Assembly (NCBI RefSeq): GCF_007785815.1
Contig: NZ_VNIM01000007.1
Coordinates: forward strand, 1 to 64,000
Length of the DNA stretch: 64,000 nt
Reading direction: 5' to 3'
Source of the DNA: Alterirhizorhabdus solaris
GTDB taxonomy: Bacteria; Pseudomonadota; Alphaproteobacteria; Sphingomonadales; Sphingomonadaceae
In this document: positions 26,198 to 34,242 of the stretch, in pieces
Position numbering within the stretch: the stretch's first letter is position 1
How the letters are laid out: each line of letters opens with the position of its first letter
Notes under the pieces: model-generated
Told to the model about the DNA's origin: nothing
The model's input: the letters and a program-made list of their open reading frames with translations, nothing else
The model's database searches: none
Program-made: the position numbers and the translations under genes

Positions 26198-27354
26198 ACC
26201 TGGACTATACCCCCGAGCAGCGCGCCTTCCGCGCCGAGGTCCGCACATGGATGGAGGCCAACGTGCCCTCCGGCCCGCTGCCCTCGTTCGACCTCACCCG
26301 CGAAGGGTTCGAGGCGCATCGCGACTGGGAGCGCAAGCTCAACGAAGGACGCTGGGGCATGGTCACCTGGCCGGAGGCCTATGGCGGGCGCGGGCTGGAC
26401 CTGATCCGCTGGCTGATCTTCGAGGAGGAGTATTACCGCGCCGGCGCGCCCGTACGGGTGAACCAGAACGGCATCTTCCTGCTCGGCCCGACGATGATGG
26501 AGTTCGGCACCGACGACCAGAAGGCGCGCTTCCTGCCGCGCATGGCGGCGGGCGACGACGTGTGGGCGCAGGCATGGTCCGAGCCGGGCGCCGGCAGCGA
26601 TCTGGCCGGCGTGCGCGCCACCGCCACCCGCGACGGCGATGAATATGTCCTCAATGGCCAGAAGATCTGGTCGACCCGCGCGGTCTTCGCCGACTGGGCG
26701 TTCGGCCTGTTCCGCGAGCCGGGCAGCGAGCGCCACAAGGGGATGAGCCTCGTACTGTTCCCGCTCGATGCGCCCGGCGTCACCCGCCGACCGATCGCGC
26801 GGATGGACGGCGAGATGGTGTTCGCCGAGATCTTCCTCGACAACGTCCGCGTGCCGGTGGCCGACCGGCTGGGCGAGGAGGGCCAGGGCTGGCACGTCTG
26901 CATGGCGACCGCCGGGTTCGAGCGCGGGTTGATGCTGCGGTCGCCCGCACGCTATCAGGTCGCCGCGTCGAAGCTGATCGCGTTGTACGAGGCCAACAAG
27001 GACAGCACGCCGGCGTCCGTCATCGAGCGCGTGGCGCAGGGCTGGATGGATGCGGACGCCTATGCGCTCACCATCTACGCGATGGCCTCGCGACTGGCCG
27101 GCGGCGGCACGATCGGGCCGGAGGCGTCGACCAACAAGATCTTCTGGTCCGAGCTGGATATCGAACTGCACCGCACCGCGCTCGACATATTGGGCGACCG
27201 TGCCGAACTGATGCCCGCCGCCCCCGACCGGGGCGATGCCGGAGACTGGCTGGACGGCCACATCTTCGCGCTGGCGGGGCCGATCTACGCCGGCTCGAAC
27301 GAGATCCAGCGCAACATCATCGCCGAGCGGATGCTCGGCCTGCCGCGGGGCTGA
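26194..27354 (+). CDS. Acyl-CoA dehydrogenase, probable catalytic subunit of a heteromer
   Basis: A 386-residue FAD-dependent acyl-CoA dehydrogenase starting at GTG 26194 inside the crotonase stop (GTGA). FAD-binding AQAWSEPGAGSDL (about 125-137) and the C-terminal YAGSNEIQRNIIAE are present. The usual C-terminal base (E of YEGT) is Ala; instead Glu243 in GFERG on helix G matches the isovaleryl-CoA and steroid ChsE-type base. With the shorter, base-less gene right after it, an alpha2-beta2 complex is likely. It introduces a double bond into an acyl-CoA side chain. Confidence 0.93.
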   Translation: MNLDYTPEQRAFRAEVRTWMEANVPSGPLPSFDLTREGFEAHRDWERKLNEGRWGMVTWPEAYGGRGLDLIRWLIFEEEYYRAGAPVRVNQNGIFLLGPTMMEFGTDDQKARFLPRMAAGDDVWAQAWSEPGAGSDLAGVRATATRDGDEYVLNGQKIWSTRAVFADWAFGLFREPGSERHKGMSLVLFPLDAPGVTRRPIARMDGEMVFAEIFLDNVRVPVADRLGEEGQGWHVCMATAGFERGLMLRSPARYQVAASKLIALYEANKDSTPASVIERVAQGWMDADAYALTIYAMASRLAGGGTIGPEASTNKIFWSELDIELHRTALDILGDRAELMPAAPDRGDAGDWLDGHIFALAGPIYAGSNEIQRNIIAERMLGLPRG

Positions 27355-27356
27355 CC

Positions 27357-28391
27357 ATGGATTTCGCCTTCACCGACGATCAGGCCGCCATCACGCAGGC
27401 GGCGCGCGAGATGCTGGTCGAGACCTGCACCCCGACCGACCTGCGCCGGATGCTGGAAGCCGGCGAGCCGAGCGATCAGGCGCGCTGGTCCACCATCAAC
27501 GAAATGGGGCTGCTCGGCATCCTCGCGCCCGAGGCCGCGGGCGGTCTGGGGCTGGCCGCGCCCGATTTCGTCGGCATCGCCGAGGCGGCGGGCTACGTCG
27601 CGCTGCCGGAGCCGCTGGTCGACCTCGCCGGCGTCACGATCCCGTTGCTGGCCAGCCTCGACGACGATCATGGCTGGACGGAACGGGCGATCGGCGGTGC
27701 CGTCGTGGCGATCGGCCATCCCGCCAACCGCTTCGTCGCCGATGCGGATACGGCCGATGCGCTGCTGCTGGGCGACGGCGAGGATCTCCACATCGTCAGC
27801 CGCAACGCGGTCACGCTCACCCGCGCGGAAAGCTTCGATCCGCTACGGCGGCTGTTCCAGGTGGACTGGGCACCGTCGGACGAGACGCGCGTCGGCAGTG
27901 GCTGGGGCGATGCGGCCGATCGCGGCGCACTGTTCGCCGCGGCGCAGATGATCGGGCTGGCGCAGCGATCGATCGACATGGCGGTCGCCTACGCCAAGGA
28001 ACGCACGCAGTTCGGCAAGGCGATCGGCGGCTATCAGGCGGTCAAGCACCTGATCGCCTCGGCTCAGGTCAAGGTCGAGTTCGCGCGGCCGGTAGTGCAG
28101 GCCGCCGCCGCCGAACTGGCGCTGGGTACGCTGCCCTCGCGCGCGCGGATCGCCCATGCCAAGATCGTGGCGGGCGAGGCGGCCGATCTCGCGGCACGCA
28201 CCTCGGTGCAGGTGCACGGCGCGATGGGGATGACGTGGGAGGTGGACCTCCACTTCTTCCTGAAGCGGGCGATGGCGCTCAACTATGCGTGGGGCACGCC
28301 TGCCGCGCATCGCCGGACGGTCATCGACCGCATGACCTCGCTGCCGACCGGGCCGGACAAGACCTTCGCCAGCGAGCTTGCGGACGCCTGA
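27357..28391 (+). CDS. Acyl-CoA dehydrogenase-like subunit, probably non-catalytic partner
   Basis: A 344-residue acyl-CoA dehydrogenase-fold protein, shorter than the family norm. The C-terminal helical domain is clear (AYAKERTQFGKAIGGYQAVKH and VQVHGAMGMTWEVDLHFFLKR), but neither base position holds Glu: helix G reads GLAQRS and the C-terminal site AWGTP. The gap to the upstream subunit is 2 bp. Steroid-degrading bacteria have similar paired dehydrogenases (ChsE4-ChsE5 type) with one active site per dimer, so a partner role is inferred. Confidence 0.9.
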   Translation: MDFAFTDDQAAITQAAREMLVETCTPTDLRRMLEAGEPSDQARWSTINEMGLLGILAPEAAGGLGLAAPDFVGIAEAAGYVALPEPLVDLAGVTIPLLASLDDDHGWTERAIGGAVVAIGHPANRFVADADTADALLLGDGEDLHIVSRNAVTLTRAESFDPLRRLFQVDWAPSDETRVGSGWGDAADRGALFAAAQMIGLAQRSIDMAVAYAKERTQFGKAIGGYQAVKHLIASAQVKVEFARPVVQAAAAELALGTLPSRARIAHAKIVAGEAADLAARTSVQVHGAMGMTWEVDLHFFLKRAMALNYAWGTPAAHRRTVIDRMTSLPTGPDKTFASELADA

Positions 28392-28406
28392 ACGGGAGTT
28401 TCTGCC

Positions 28407-29117
28407 ATGACGATGCCGGGTGCCCATGCGACGCTGAAGCTGTTCGTCCACGAGACGACCCACATCCGCGCGGGCACCACCGATCGCTTCGTCGCGGGCT
28501 TCTCGAACGACTATCAGCCGCTGATGGAGCGTCAGGGCGCGCGCCTGTTCGGGATCTGGGAAGGCTCGCCGCTCAACTCGCGCTGGCCGGAGATCACGAC
28601 GATCTGGGAGATCGACGGCTACCGCCATTTCGCCCAGCTCGGCGCCGCCCGCCACCGCGAGCCGGACACACGGCAATCCTTCGAGCAATGGCAGGGGCTG
28701 CTCGGCGAGCTCGGCGGCACCGGCGAGGGGCGGCTGGTGCACGGCAACCCCGGCATCAAGAGCGTGGCGGAACGCCAGGCCGAGGGGCTGACGACGGCGG
28801 TCGTGATCCAGGAGATCATGAAGACCAAGCCCGGTCGCCAGCGCGATTATGTCGAGCAGCTGGAATATGCCTATGTGCCGTGGTCCGAGAAGACCGGCAA
28901 GAAGTGGCTCGGCTCGTTCACCACGGTGTTCCGCTATGACGAGGTGATCCATTACTGGGCGCTCGACGGCGGATGGGAGGCATTCGGCAACCATTGGCCG
29001 AGCTGGGGCGACAAGCCGGGCGACGACATCAAGAGCTGGATGCAGCTTGCCCCCGCGCTGCGCGAGGGCTGGGACGACAGCTTCCTCCAGTCGCTGCCGC
29101 CCAACCCGCTGGGATGA
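28407..29117 (+). CDS. NIPSNAP-like dimeric alpha/beta-barrel protein
   Basis: A 236-residue protein with two ferredoxin-like barrel halves: LFVHETTHIRAGTTDRFVAGF in the first and VVIQEIMKTKPGRQRDYVEQLEY in the second. This is the NIPSNAP/Dabb pattern. CGGGAG precedes the ATG. It lies 15 bp after the dehydrogenase pair and before the second BVMO. The reaction is unknown; it may act on a ring-opened or reactive oxygenation product. Confidence 0.78.
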   Translation: MTMPGAHATLKLFVHETTHIRAGTTDRFVAGFSNDYQPLMERQGARLFGIWEGSPLNSRWPEITTIWEIDGYRHFAQLGAARHREPDTRQSFEQWQGLLGELGGTGEGRLVHGNPGIKSVAERQAEGLTTAVVIQEIMKTKPGRQRDYVEQLEYAYVPWSEKTGKKWLGSFTTVFRYDEVIHYWALDGGWEAFGNHWPSWGDKPGDDIKSWMQLAPALREGWDDSFLQSLPPNPLG

Positions 29118-29145
29118 GTAGCGGAACGAGAATCAGGGATTTGTG

Positions 29146-31152
29146 ATGACTGACGCGACCATGAAGCAGAGCGACGACCGCGAGCGGCACGTCGTGCCCG
29201 GCCTCGGCGACATCGATCCGCCGCTTCACGCCAGCGACAGCGAGATCGACGCCGCCGTGGCCGAAGCGGGGTTGCTGCCGCTGCTGATGGCGGTGGTGCA
29301 CATCACCGGCAGCCTCGACATCCTCGACGCCGCCGGCCCGACCGAGATCCCGCGCTACAGCACCGACATCTCGGGCAGCATTCCGCCGGAGCGGGCAGCG
29401 GCGCTGCGCACGCGCGCGGCGGAGGCGATCCGCGCGTGGCGCGATGCCGGCTGCCCCACGCCGCGCCAGCCCGATGCCGAGGGTTTCCGGCGGATGATCG
29501 ACACGCTCGCCGGAAAGCCGCTCGATGGCGCCTATGACGAGCTGATCGCCGAGGAACTGGGTTTCGACGGCGATGCGCGTGCCTTTGCGTGGGACCAGCC
29601 GGTTGCCTACGAGGCCAAGGCACGGCTGCCGGTGCTCGTGGTGGGCGCGGGCCTGTCGGGCATCGCGATGGGCCATCGCCTGTCCGAGGCGGGCATTCCC
29701 TTCACCATCGTGGAGAAGAACAGCGGCCCGGGCGGCACCTGGTTCGAGAACCGTTTCCCCGGCGCGCGCGTCGACGTGCCGAGCCACTGCTATTCCTTCT
29801 CCTTCATGCGCGAGCAGCGCTGGCCGGACCTGTTCTCGCCGTGGCCGACACTGCGCGCCTATTTCGCCGAGACGATCGAGCGACTGGGGCTGACCCCGCA
29901 CATCGAGTTCGGCACGCAGGTCGTCCGTGCGATCTACGACGAGCAAGCGGCGGCGTGGAATGTCACATTGCGCAAGGGCGACGTCGAGGAGACCCGACAG
30001 GTCGCCGCCGTCGTCAGCGCTGTGGGCCAGCTCAACCGGCCGCTGATCCCGGCGATCGAGGGCGAGGACGCCTTCAAGGGCGTGCGGGTCCACACCTCTC
30101 GCTGGCCCGACGACCTCGAGGTCGCCGGCAAGAAGGTGATCGTGATCGGCACCGCCGCCACCGCGCTTCAGCTCATCCCCGAGCTGGCGCGCGAGGCGGC
30201 CGAGCTGACCGTGTTCCAGCGTTCGCCGACGTGGGTATTCGTCCATCCCGAATATCGCCGTGCGATCAGCGCGGGCGAGCAGTGGGCGATGGACCATCTG
30301 CCCGGCTACGAGCGCTGGTATCGCGTGATCCTGTACAACTGGGCGATGGACGGTGTGCCCGCGCACATGCTGATCGATCCCGAGTGGACCGGCGGCAACC
30401 AGGCGGTGAGCGCCGCGAACGAGGCGTCGCGCGTGCGCCTGACCGAGAGCATGAAGGCGGCGATCGGCGACCGGCCCGACCTGATCGAGAAGATGATCCC
30501 GGATTACCCGCCCTATGTGAAGCGGCCGAACCTGGGCGACGGCGGCTTCTTCCGCGCTTTCTCCAACCCGCACGTCCACCTATGCACCGACGGCGTGGCC
30601 AGGTTCGTGGAGGACGGGATCGTCGATGCCAAGGGCGTGCATCACGCGGCCGACATCGTGGTCTATGCCACCGGCTTCCGCGCGCTCGAATATCTTGCGC
30701 CGATGGAGATCGTCGGCCGTGGCGGCGAGCGGATCGGCGACTTCTGGGGCGACGAGCCGCGCGCCTATCTGGGCATCACCGTGCCCAAGTTCCCCAACCT
30801 GTTCCTCATGTACGGGCCGGGCACGAACCTGGGCTTCAACGGCAACCTGTTCTTCAATGCCGAATGCCAGGCGCGCTACATCATGGGCTGCCTGAAATGG
30901 ATGGCGCAGGAAGATCTCGCCGCCGTCGAGGTGAAGCCCGAGGTGTTCGCCGACTATGCCGGGCGGATGGACAAGGCGCTGTCGAACTTTACCTGGTCGC
31001 ACGGCGGCGCGGGCAGCTGGTACAAGAACAAGTCCGGCAAGGTCATCGCCAACTCGCCCTGGCCGTTGCTGACCTACTGGGAATGGACGCGCACGCCCGA
31101 CCATGACGACTTCTCGACGGTGAAGGCGATGGAAACCGCCGGGCAAGGCTGA
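29146..31152 (+). CDS. Baeyer-Villiger monooxygenase (second copy)
   Basis: A 668-residue FAD/NADPH monooxygenase with an N-terminal extension of about 160 residues. The FAD motif GAGLSG is at 167-172, and the BVMO fingerprint FKGVRVHTSRWPD is complete, unlike the copy at 21.2 kb. The NADPH motif GTAATA follows. AGGGA lies ahead of ATG 29146; a GTG three bases earlier is also in frame. The two BVMO genes look like ancient paralogues with separate ketone substrates in one operon. Confidence 0.94.
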   Translation: MTDATMKQSDDRERHVVPGLGDIDPPLHASDSEIDAAVAEAGLLPLLMAVVHITGSLDILDAAGPTEIPRYSTDISGSIPPERAAALRTRAAEAIRAWRDAGCPTPRQPDAEGFRRMIDTLAGKPLDGAYDELIAEELGFDGDARAFAWDQPVAYEAKARLPVLVVGAGLSGIAMGHRLSEAGIPFTIVEKNSGPGGTWFENRFPGARVDVPSHCYSFSFMREQRWPDLFSPWPTLRAYFAETIERLGLTPHIEFGTQVVRAIYDEQAAAWNVTLRKGDVEETRQVAAVVSAVGQLNRPLIPAIEGEDAFKGVRVHTSRWPDDLEVAGKKVIVIGTAATALQLIPELAREAAELTVFQRSPTWVFVHPEYRRAISAGEQWAMDHLPGYERWYRVILYNWAMDGVPAHMLIDPEWTGGNQAVSAANEASRVRLTESMKAAIGDRPDLIEKMIPDYPPYVKRPNLGDGGFFRAFSNPHVHLCTDGVARFVEDGIVDAKGVHHAADIVVYATGFRALEYLAPMEIVGRGGERIGDFWGDEPRAYLGITVPKFPNLFLMYGPGTNLGFNGNLFFNAECQARYIMGCLKWMAQEDLAAVEVKPEVFADYAGRMDKALSNFTWSHGGAGSWYKNKSGKVIANSPWPLLTYWEWTRTPDHDDFSTVKAMETAGQG

Positions 31153-31169
31153 CCGACGACGGGCGGATA

Positions 31170-31202
31170 CGCATCGGCGAGGCATAGGGCCCTGCCGATG
31201 CG
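31170..31202. repeat. Inverted repeat between BVMO and amidohydrolase genes
   Basis: Perfect 9-bp arms CGCATCGGC (31170-31178) and GCCGATGCG (31194-31202) surround a 15-base loop containing AGGGCCCT. It may form an RNA hairpin that modulates read-through or a processing site inside the long operon. No T run follows. Confidence 0.4.
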
Positions 31203-31268
31203 ACGAACAAGCGGTGACGGCACGGACGAGCCTCGTCCAAGATGGCCGAGCCGGGCGGACAGGAGAGA

Positions 31269-33041
31269 ATGATGCACGACATGCTCATCCGTGGCGGCAC
31301 GGTCGTCGACGGCACCGGCGCCGCCCCCTTCACCGCCGATGTCGCGATCGCCGACGGGCGCATCGTCGAGGTCGGGCGCATCACCGCCCCCGCGCGCGAG
31401 ACGATCGAGGCGGACGGTGCGATCGTCACCCCCGGCTTCGTCGACGTGCATACCCATTACGATGGCCAGTTCCTGTGGGACGATACGCTCGAACCCAGCT
31501 TCAGCCACGGCGTCACCACCGCCGTGGGCGGCAATTGCGGCGTCGGTTTCGCGCCGGTTCGTGTGGAACACCGCGCCGCGCTGATCGAACTGATGGAGGG
31601 GGTCGAGGAAATCCCCGGCATCGTCCTCAACGAGGGGCTGGACTGGCGGTGGCAGAGCTTTCCCGATTATCTCGACCGGCTCGCCGCGCGCCATTACACG
31701 ATGGATATCGCCAGTCACATCACCCATGCCCCGCTGCGCGTGTTCGTGATGGGCGAGCGCGCGCTGAATCACGAGGCGGCGACGGCGGACGACATCACCC
31801 GCATGGGTCAGCTGGTGCGCGAGGCGATGGATGCCGGCGCGATCGGGGTTTCGGGCGCGCGCGTGCTCGAGCATCTGTCCAGCACGGGGGCGAACGTGCC
31901 CGGCACCTTCGCCGCCGACGACGAGTTGCTGGGGCTGGCGCAGGCGATGGGTTCGTCCGGCCACGGCACGTTCCAGATCATCCCGCTCGGCGCGAACGGC
32001 GACCTGATGTTCGACCAGACCGGCGCCGAGGGCCGGCGGGCCGAGCATGACCGCATCGTCCGCATCGCCGAGGCGGCGGGCCGGCCGGTGACCTATTCGC
32101 TGCTCGAGTTCCGCGCCGATCCCGACGACTGGCGGATGATGATCGACGAGTCCGCGAAGAGCCTCGCCGACGGCCTGCGCATCCACCCGCAGGTCGGCCT
32201 GCGCGGGGTGGGCGCGATGACGATGCTGGACGGCTACCACATCTTCATGTTGCGGCCGTCCTACCGCGAGATCGCGCATCTGCCGCTCGCGCAGCGCGTC
32301 GTGGCGTTGCGCGAGCCGGGCCGCCGCGCCGCGATCCTGAACGAGCAGGACGATCCCTCGGTGGTGGCCGCCGACCCCAAGTTCGCCGGGTTCATCGCGA
32401 TGCTGGCCGGGCGGATCGCCAACATCTTCCCGATGACCCTTCCGCTCGATTACGAGCCGGGGCCGGAGCGGCGACTAGGCGCGCTGGCGGCGGCGGCCGG
32501 CGTCCCGATGGAAACCTATCTCTACGACCATTATGCCGCCGGGGACGGCACCAACGTCTGCACCAGCTTCATGCTCAATTACGCCAAAGGCAATCTGGAT
32601 GCGACGCACGACATGCTCGCCGACCCGGTGACCGTCGGCGGGCTGGGCGATGGCGGCGCGCACATGAAGATGATCTGCGACTCCTCCTACGCCACCTTCG
32701 CGCTGACCCACTGGGTGCGCGATCGCACGCGCGGGCCGCGCCTGCCGCTCGAACTCGTGGTGCGCAAGCTGACGAGCGCGACCGCCGACCTCTATGGCCT
32801 CACGGATCGCGGCCGGATCGCGGTGGGCCAGCGTGCCGACGTGAACGTGATCGACCATGCCGCGCTTTCGCTGAAGATGCCGCGCATGGCGCACGACCTG
32901 CCGGCAGGCGGCATGCGCCTGCTGCAGGGATCGAGCGGATATCTGGCGACGATGGTCGCGGGCACGATCACCCGCCGCAACGACGCCGCCACCGGCGCCC
33001 GCCCCGGCCGGCTGATCCGCTCACGCCCCTCGGCAGCCTGA
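31269..33041 (+). CDS. Amidohydrolase-family metal-dependent hydrolase (D-aminoacylase-like)
   Basis: About 590 residues of the amidohydrolase superfamily. The metal-binding HTHYDGQ is at residues 61-67 after the beta-domain strand IVTPGFVDV, and the NCGVGFAP and GDGGAHM segments are typical of N-acyl-D-amino acid deacylase-like members. AGGAGAG sits upstream of ATG 31269/31272. It probably hydrolyses an amide, lactam or lactone in the pathway rather than a D-amino acid. It follows the second BVMO by 116 bp. Confidence 0.88.
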   Translation: MMHDMLIRGGTVVDGTGAAPFTADVAIADGRIVEVGRITAPARETIEADGAIVTPGFVDVHTHYDGQFLWDDTLEPSFSHGVTTAVGGNCGVGFAPVRVEHRAALIELMEGVEEIPGIVLNEGLDWRWQSFPDYLDRLAARHYTMDIASHITHAPLRVFVMGERALNHEAATADDITRMGQLVREAMDAGAIGVSGARVLEHLSSTGANVPGTFAADDELLGLAQAMGSSGHGTFQIIPLGANGDLMFDQTGAEGRRAEHDRIVRIAEAAGRPVTYSLLEFRADPDDWRMMIDESAKSLADGLRIHPQVGLRGVGAMTMLDGYHIFMLRPSYREIAHLPLAQRVVALREPGRRAAILNEQDDPSVVAADPKFAGFIAMLAGRIANIFPMTLPLDYEPGPERRLGALAAAAGVPMETYLYDHYAAGDGTNVCTSFMLNYAKGNLDATHDMLADPVTVGGLGDGGAHMKMICDSSYATFALTHWVRDRTRGPRLPLELVVRKLTSATADLYGLTDRGRIAVGQRADVNVIDHAALSLKMPRMAHDLPAGGMRLLQGSSGYLATMVAGTITRRNDAATGARPGRLIRSRPSAA

Positions 33042-33057
33042 AGCCGGGCGGCAGGCG

Positions 33058-34083
33058 GTGGGGCGGATCTACATCCTCGACGAGATCGAGCCGCACCCGG
33101 GCCTGCTCGAAACCTACCGGACCGCCTATCTGGCCGACTACGCGCCCGCCGCCCGGGCACGCGGGATGACGCTGGAGTCGGTCCGCCAGTGCCCCGCCGT
33201 CGAACTGCCGGAGGGCGGCACCACCCTCGCCTTCTGCTGGTCGGTGCCCGATCTGGCCGGCTGGTGGCGAATGCGGATGACCGGCGAGGCGGACAAGGCC
33301 CGCTGGTGGGCACGATCCGACACGCTGGCCGCCGCCCGCCGCCGCCGCTTCCTCGTCGATGCCGGCGATTACCCTCGCGCTGGTGACGGCGCGCGCGGGT
33401 GCCGACCGCACCGCCCTGCGCGCGCGCCTGTCAATCCGGTCACGCGCGTGCGGCGCGGCAGGCGTGCTGCTGGGCGAGGCGATGCCGCCCAACATCGACG
33501 GGGGCGATCTGGTCTGGCGCCTGCATTTCACCGATCGCGCCGCATGGGCCGACGCCTCGCTCACGCTGGCGGACGACGCGGACGTCGCGCATGTCGACTG
33601 GGCCGCGTTCGAGCCGATCGGCGCGGGCGCCCGTGCTGGGGCCATCCCGGGCGGGATCTATCGCCAGATGACGATGTACGTTCCGCCCGAAACGCCGCCG
33701 GCCACCGTCGCGCGGTTCGAGACGGAGACGCTCGGCCTCGCCGACGCCATCCCGGAAATCCGCCGCTGGTCGCTGGGCCGCGTGTTCGCCAGCGGCGGCG
33801 ATCGGGCCTGGACGCATGTGTGGGAGCAGACGTTCGCCGCCGCCGAGGATTTCACTGGCCCGTACATGAACCACCCGTGGCACTGGAGCCTGGTCGATCG
33901 CTGGTTCGATCCCGAGATGCCCGAGCGCATCGTCGACCGCCGGCTGTGCAACAGCCTGTGCGCGCTGCCGGATGGCCCGATCGGCTGGCCGTGATCGCAT
34001 CGCCCGGAGGCCGACCGGCCGACCTGTGGCGAAATGGCATCGGTATCGATTGTATCAGGGCGATTGCATTGCAATTGAGTTGA
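33058..34083 (+). CDS. Barrel (EthD/Dabb-like) protein whose native stop seems lost; real domain about 33058-33370
   Basis: From GTG 33058 the first 100 or so codons form a convincing barrel protein (MGRIYILDEIEPHPGLLETY, then WWRMRMTGEADKARWWARSD). No stop follows: the frame stays open to 34083, running out of frame across the next gene with Arg/Gly/Pro-rich sequence that is not protein-like. The native end is expected near 33360-33380, at the start of the following barrel gene. Either a small indel removed an overlapping stop, or a frameshift joins both domains. AGGCG lies upstream of the start. Confidence 0.55.
   Translation: MGRIYILDEIEPHPGLLETYRTAYLADYAPAARARGMTLESVRQCPAVELPEGGTTLAFCWSVPDLAGWWRMRMTGEADKARWWARSDTLAAARRRRFLVDAGDYPRAGDGARGCRPHRPARAPVNPVTRVRRGRRAAGRGDAAQHRRGRSGLAPAFHRSRRMGRRLAHAGGRRGRRACRLGRVRADRRGRPCWGHPGRDLSPDDDVRSARNAAGHRRAVRDGDARPRRRHPGNPPLVAGPRVRQRRRSGLDACVGADVRRRRGFHWPVHEPPVALEPGRSLVRSRDARAHRRPPAVQQPVRAAGWPDRLAVIASPGGRPADLWRNGIGIDCIRAIALQLS
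33359..33994 (+). CDS. Dimeric alpha/beta-barrel (Dabb-like) two-domain protein
   Basis: A 211-residue protein with two barrel halves: LALVTARAGADRTALRARL at the start and MTMYVPPETPPATVARFETETLGLADAIPEIRRWSLGRV in the middle, then WTHVWEQTF and HPWHWSLVDRWFDPE. It overlaps the open frame of the previous barrel gene. It is the last gene before the TonB receptor. Function is unknown; such pairs of Dabb proteins accompany catabolic oxygenase genes. Confidence 0.72.
   Translation: MPAITLALVTARAGADRTALRARLSIRSRACGAAGVLLGEAMPPNIDGGDLVWRLHFTDRAAWADASLTLADDADVAHVDWAAFEPIGAGARAGAIPGGIYRQMTMYVPPETPPATVARFETETLGLADAIPEIRRWSLGRVFASGGDRAWTHVWEQTFAAAEDFTGPYMNHPWHWSLVDRWFDPEMPERIVDRRLCNSLCALPDGPIGWP
34048..34077 (+). 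promoter_or_regulatory. AT-rich tandem motif upstream of the first TonB receptor
   Basis: The 248-bp intergenic region holds GATTGTATCAGGG (from 34048) and GATTGCATTGCAATTG (from 34062), 14 bp apart. ATTGCATTGCAAT is also an inverted repeat (ATTGC-N3-GCAAT). It lies about 170 bp upstream of the receptor start. Nearly the same words occur at 63.76-63.79 kb, suggesting a shared regulator. TTGACG at 34080-34085 could be a -35 element, without a good -10. Confidence 0.55.
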
Positions 34084-34242
34084 CGCCTGTAAGGCAATGG
34101 GCCAAATCCGTGGCGTCGGGTGGAATCAAGGTCTCAAAGAGGACCGGCGCCCTGTCGAACCGAGCAGGCCAGCAAGCCGCGGGGACGACGAGCCACCATG
34201 GCTCGATCAATAAAAACAACGGCTCTGGGAAGGGGATCTTGA

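Noticed and set aside
31170-31202. Rho-independent terminator inside the BVMO operon
   Set aside because: The 9-bp stem has a 15-base loop and no T run, so it is listed only as an inverted repeat.
34048-34077. Riboswitch upstream of the TonB receptor (cobalamin-type)
   Set aside because: I looked for a B12-box-like sequence in the 248-bp leader and saw none; the region looks like protein-binding repeats.
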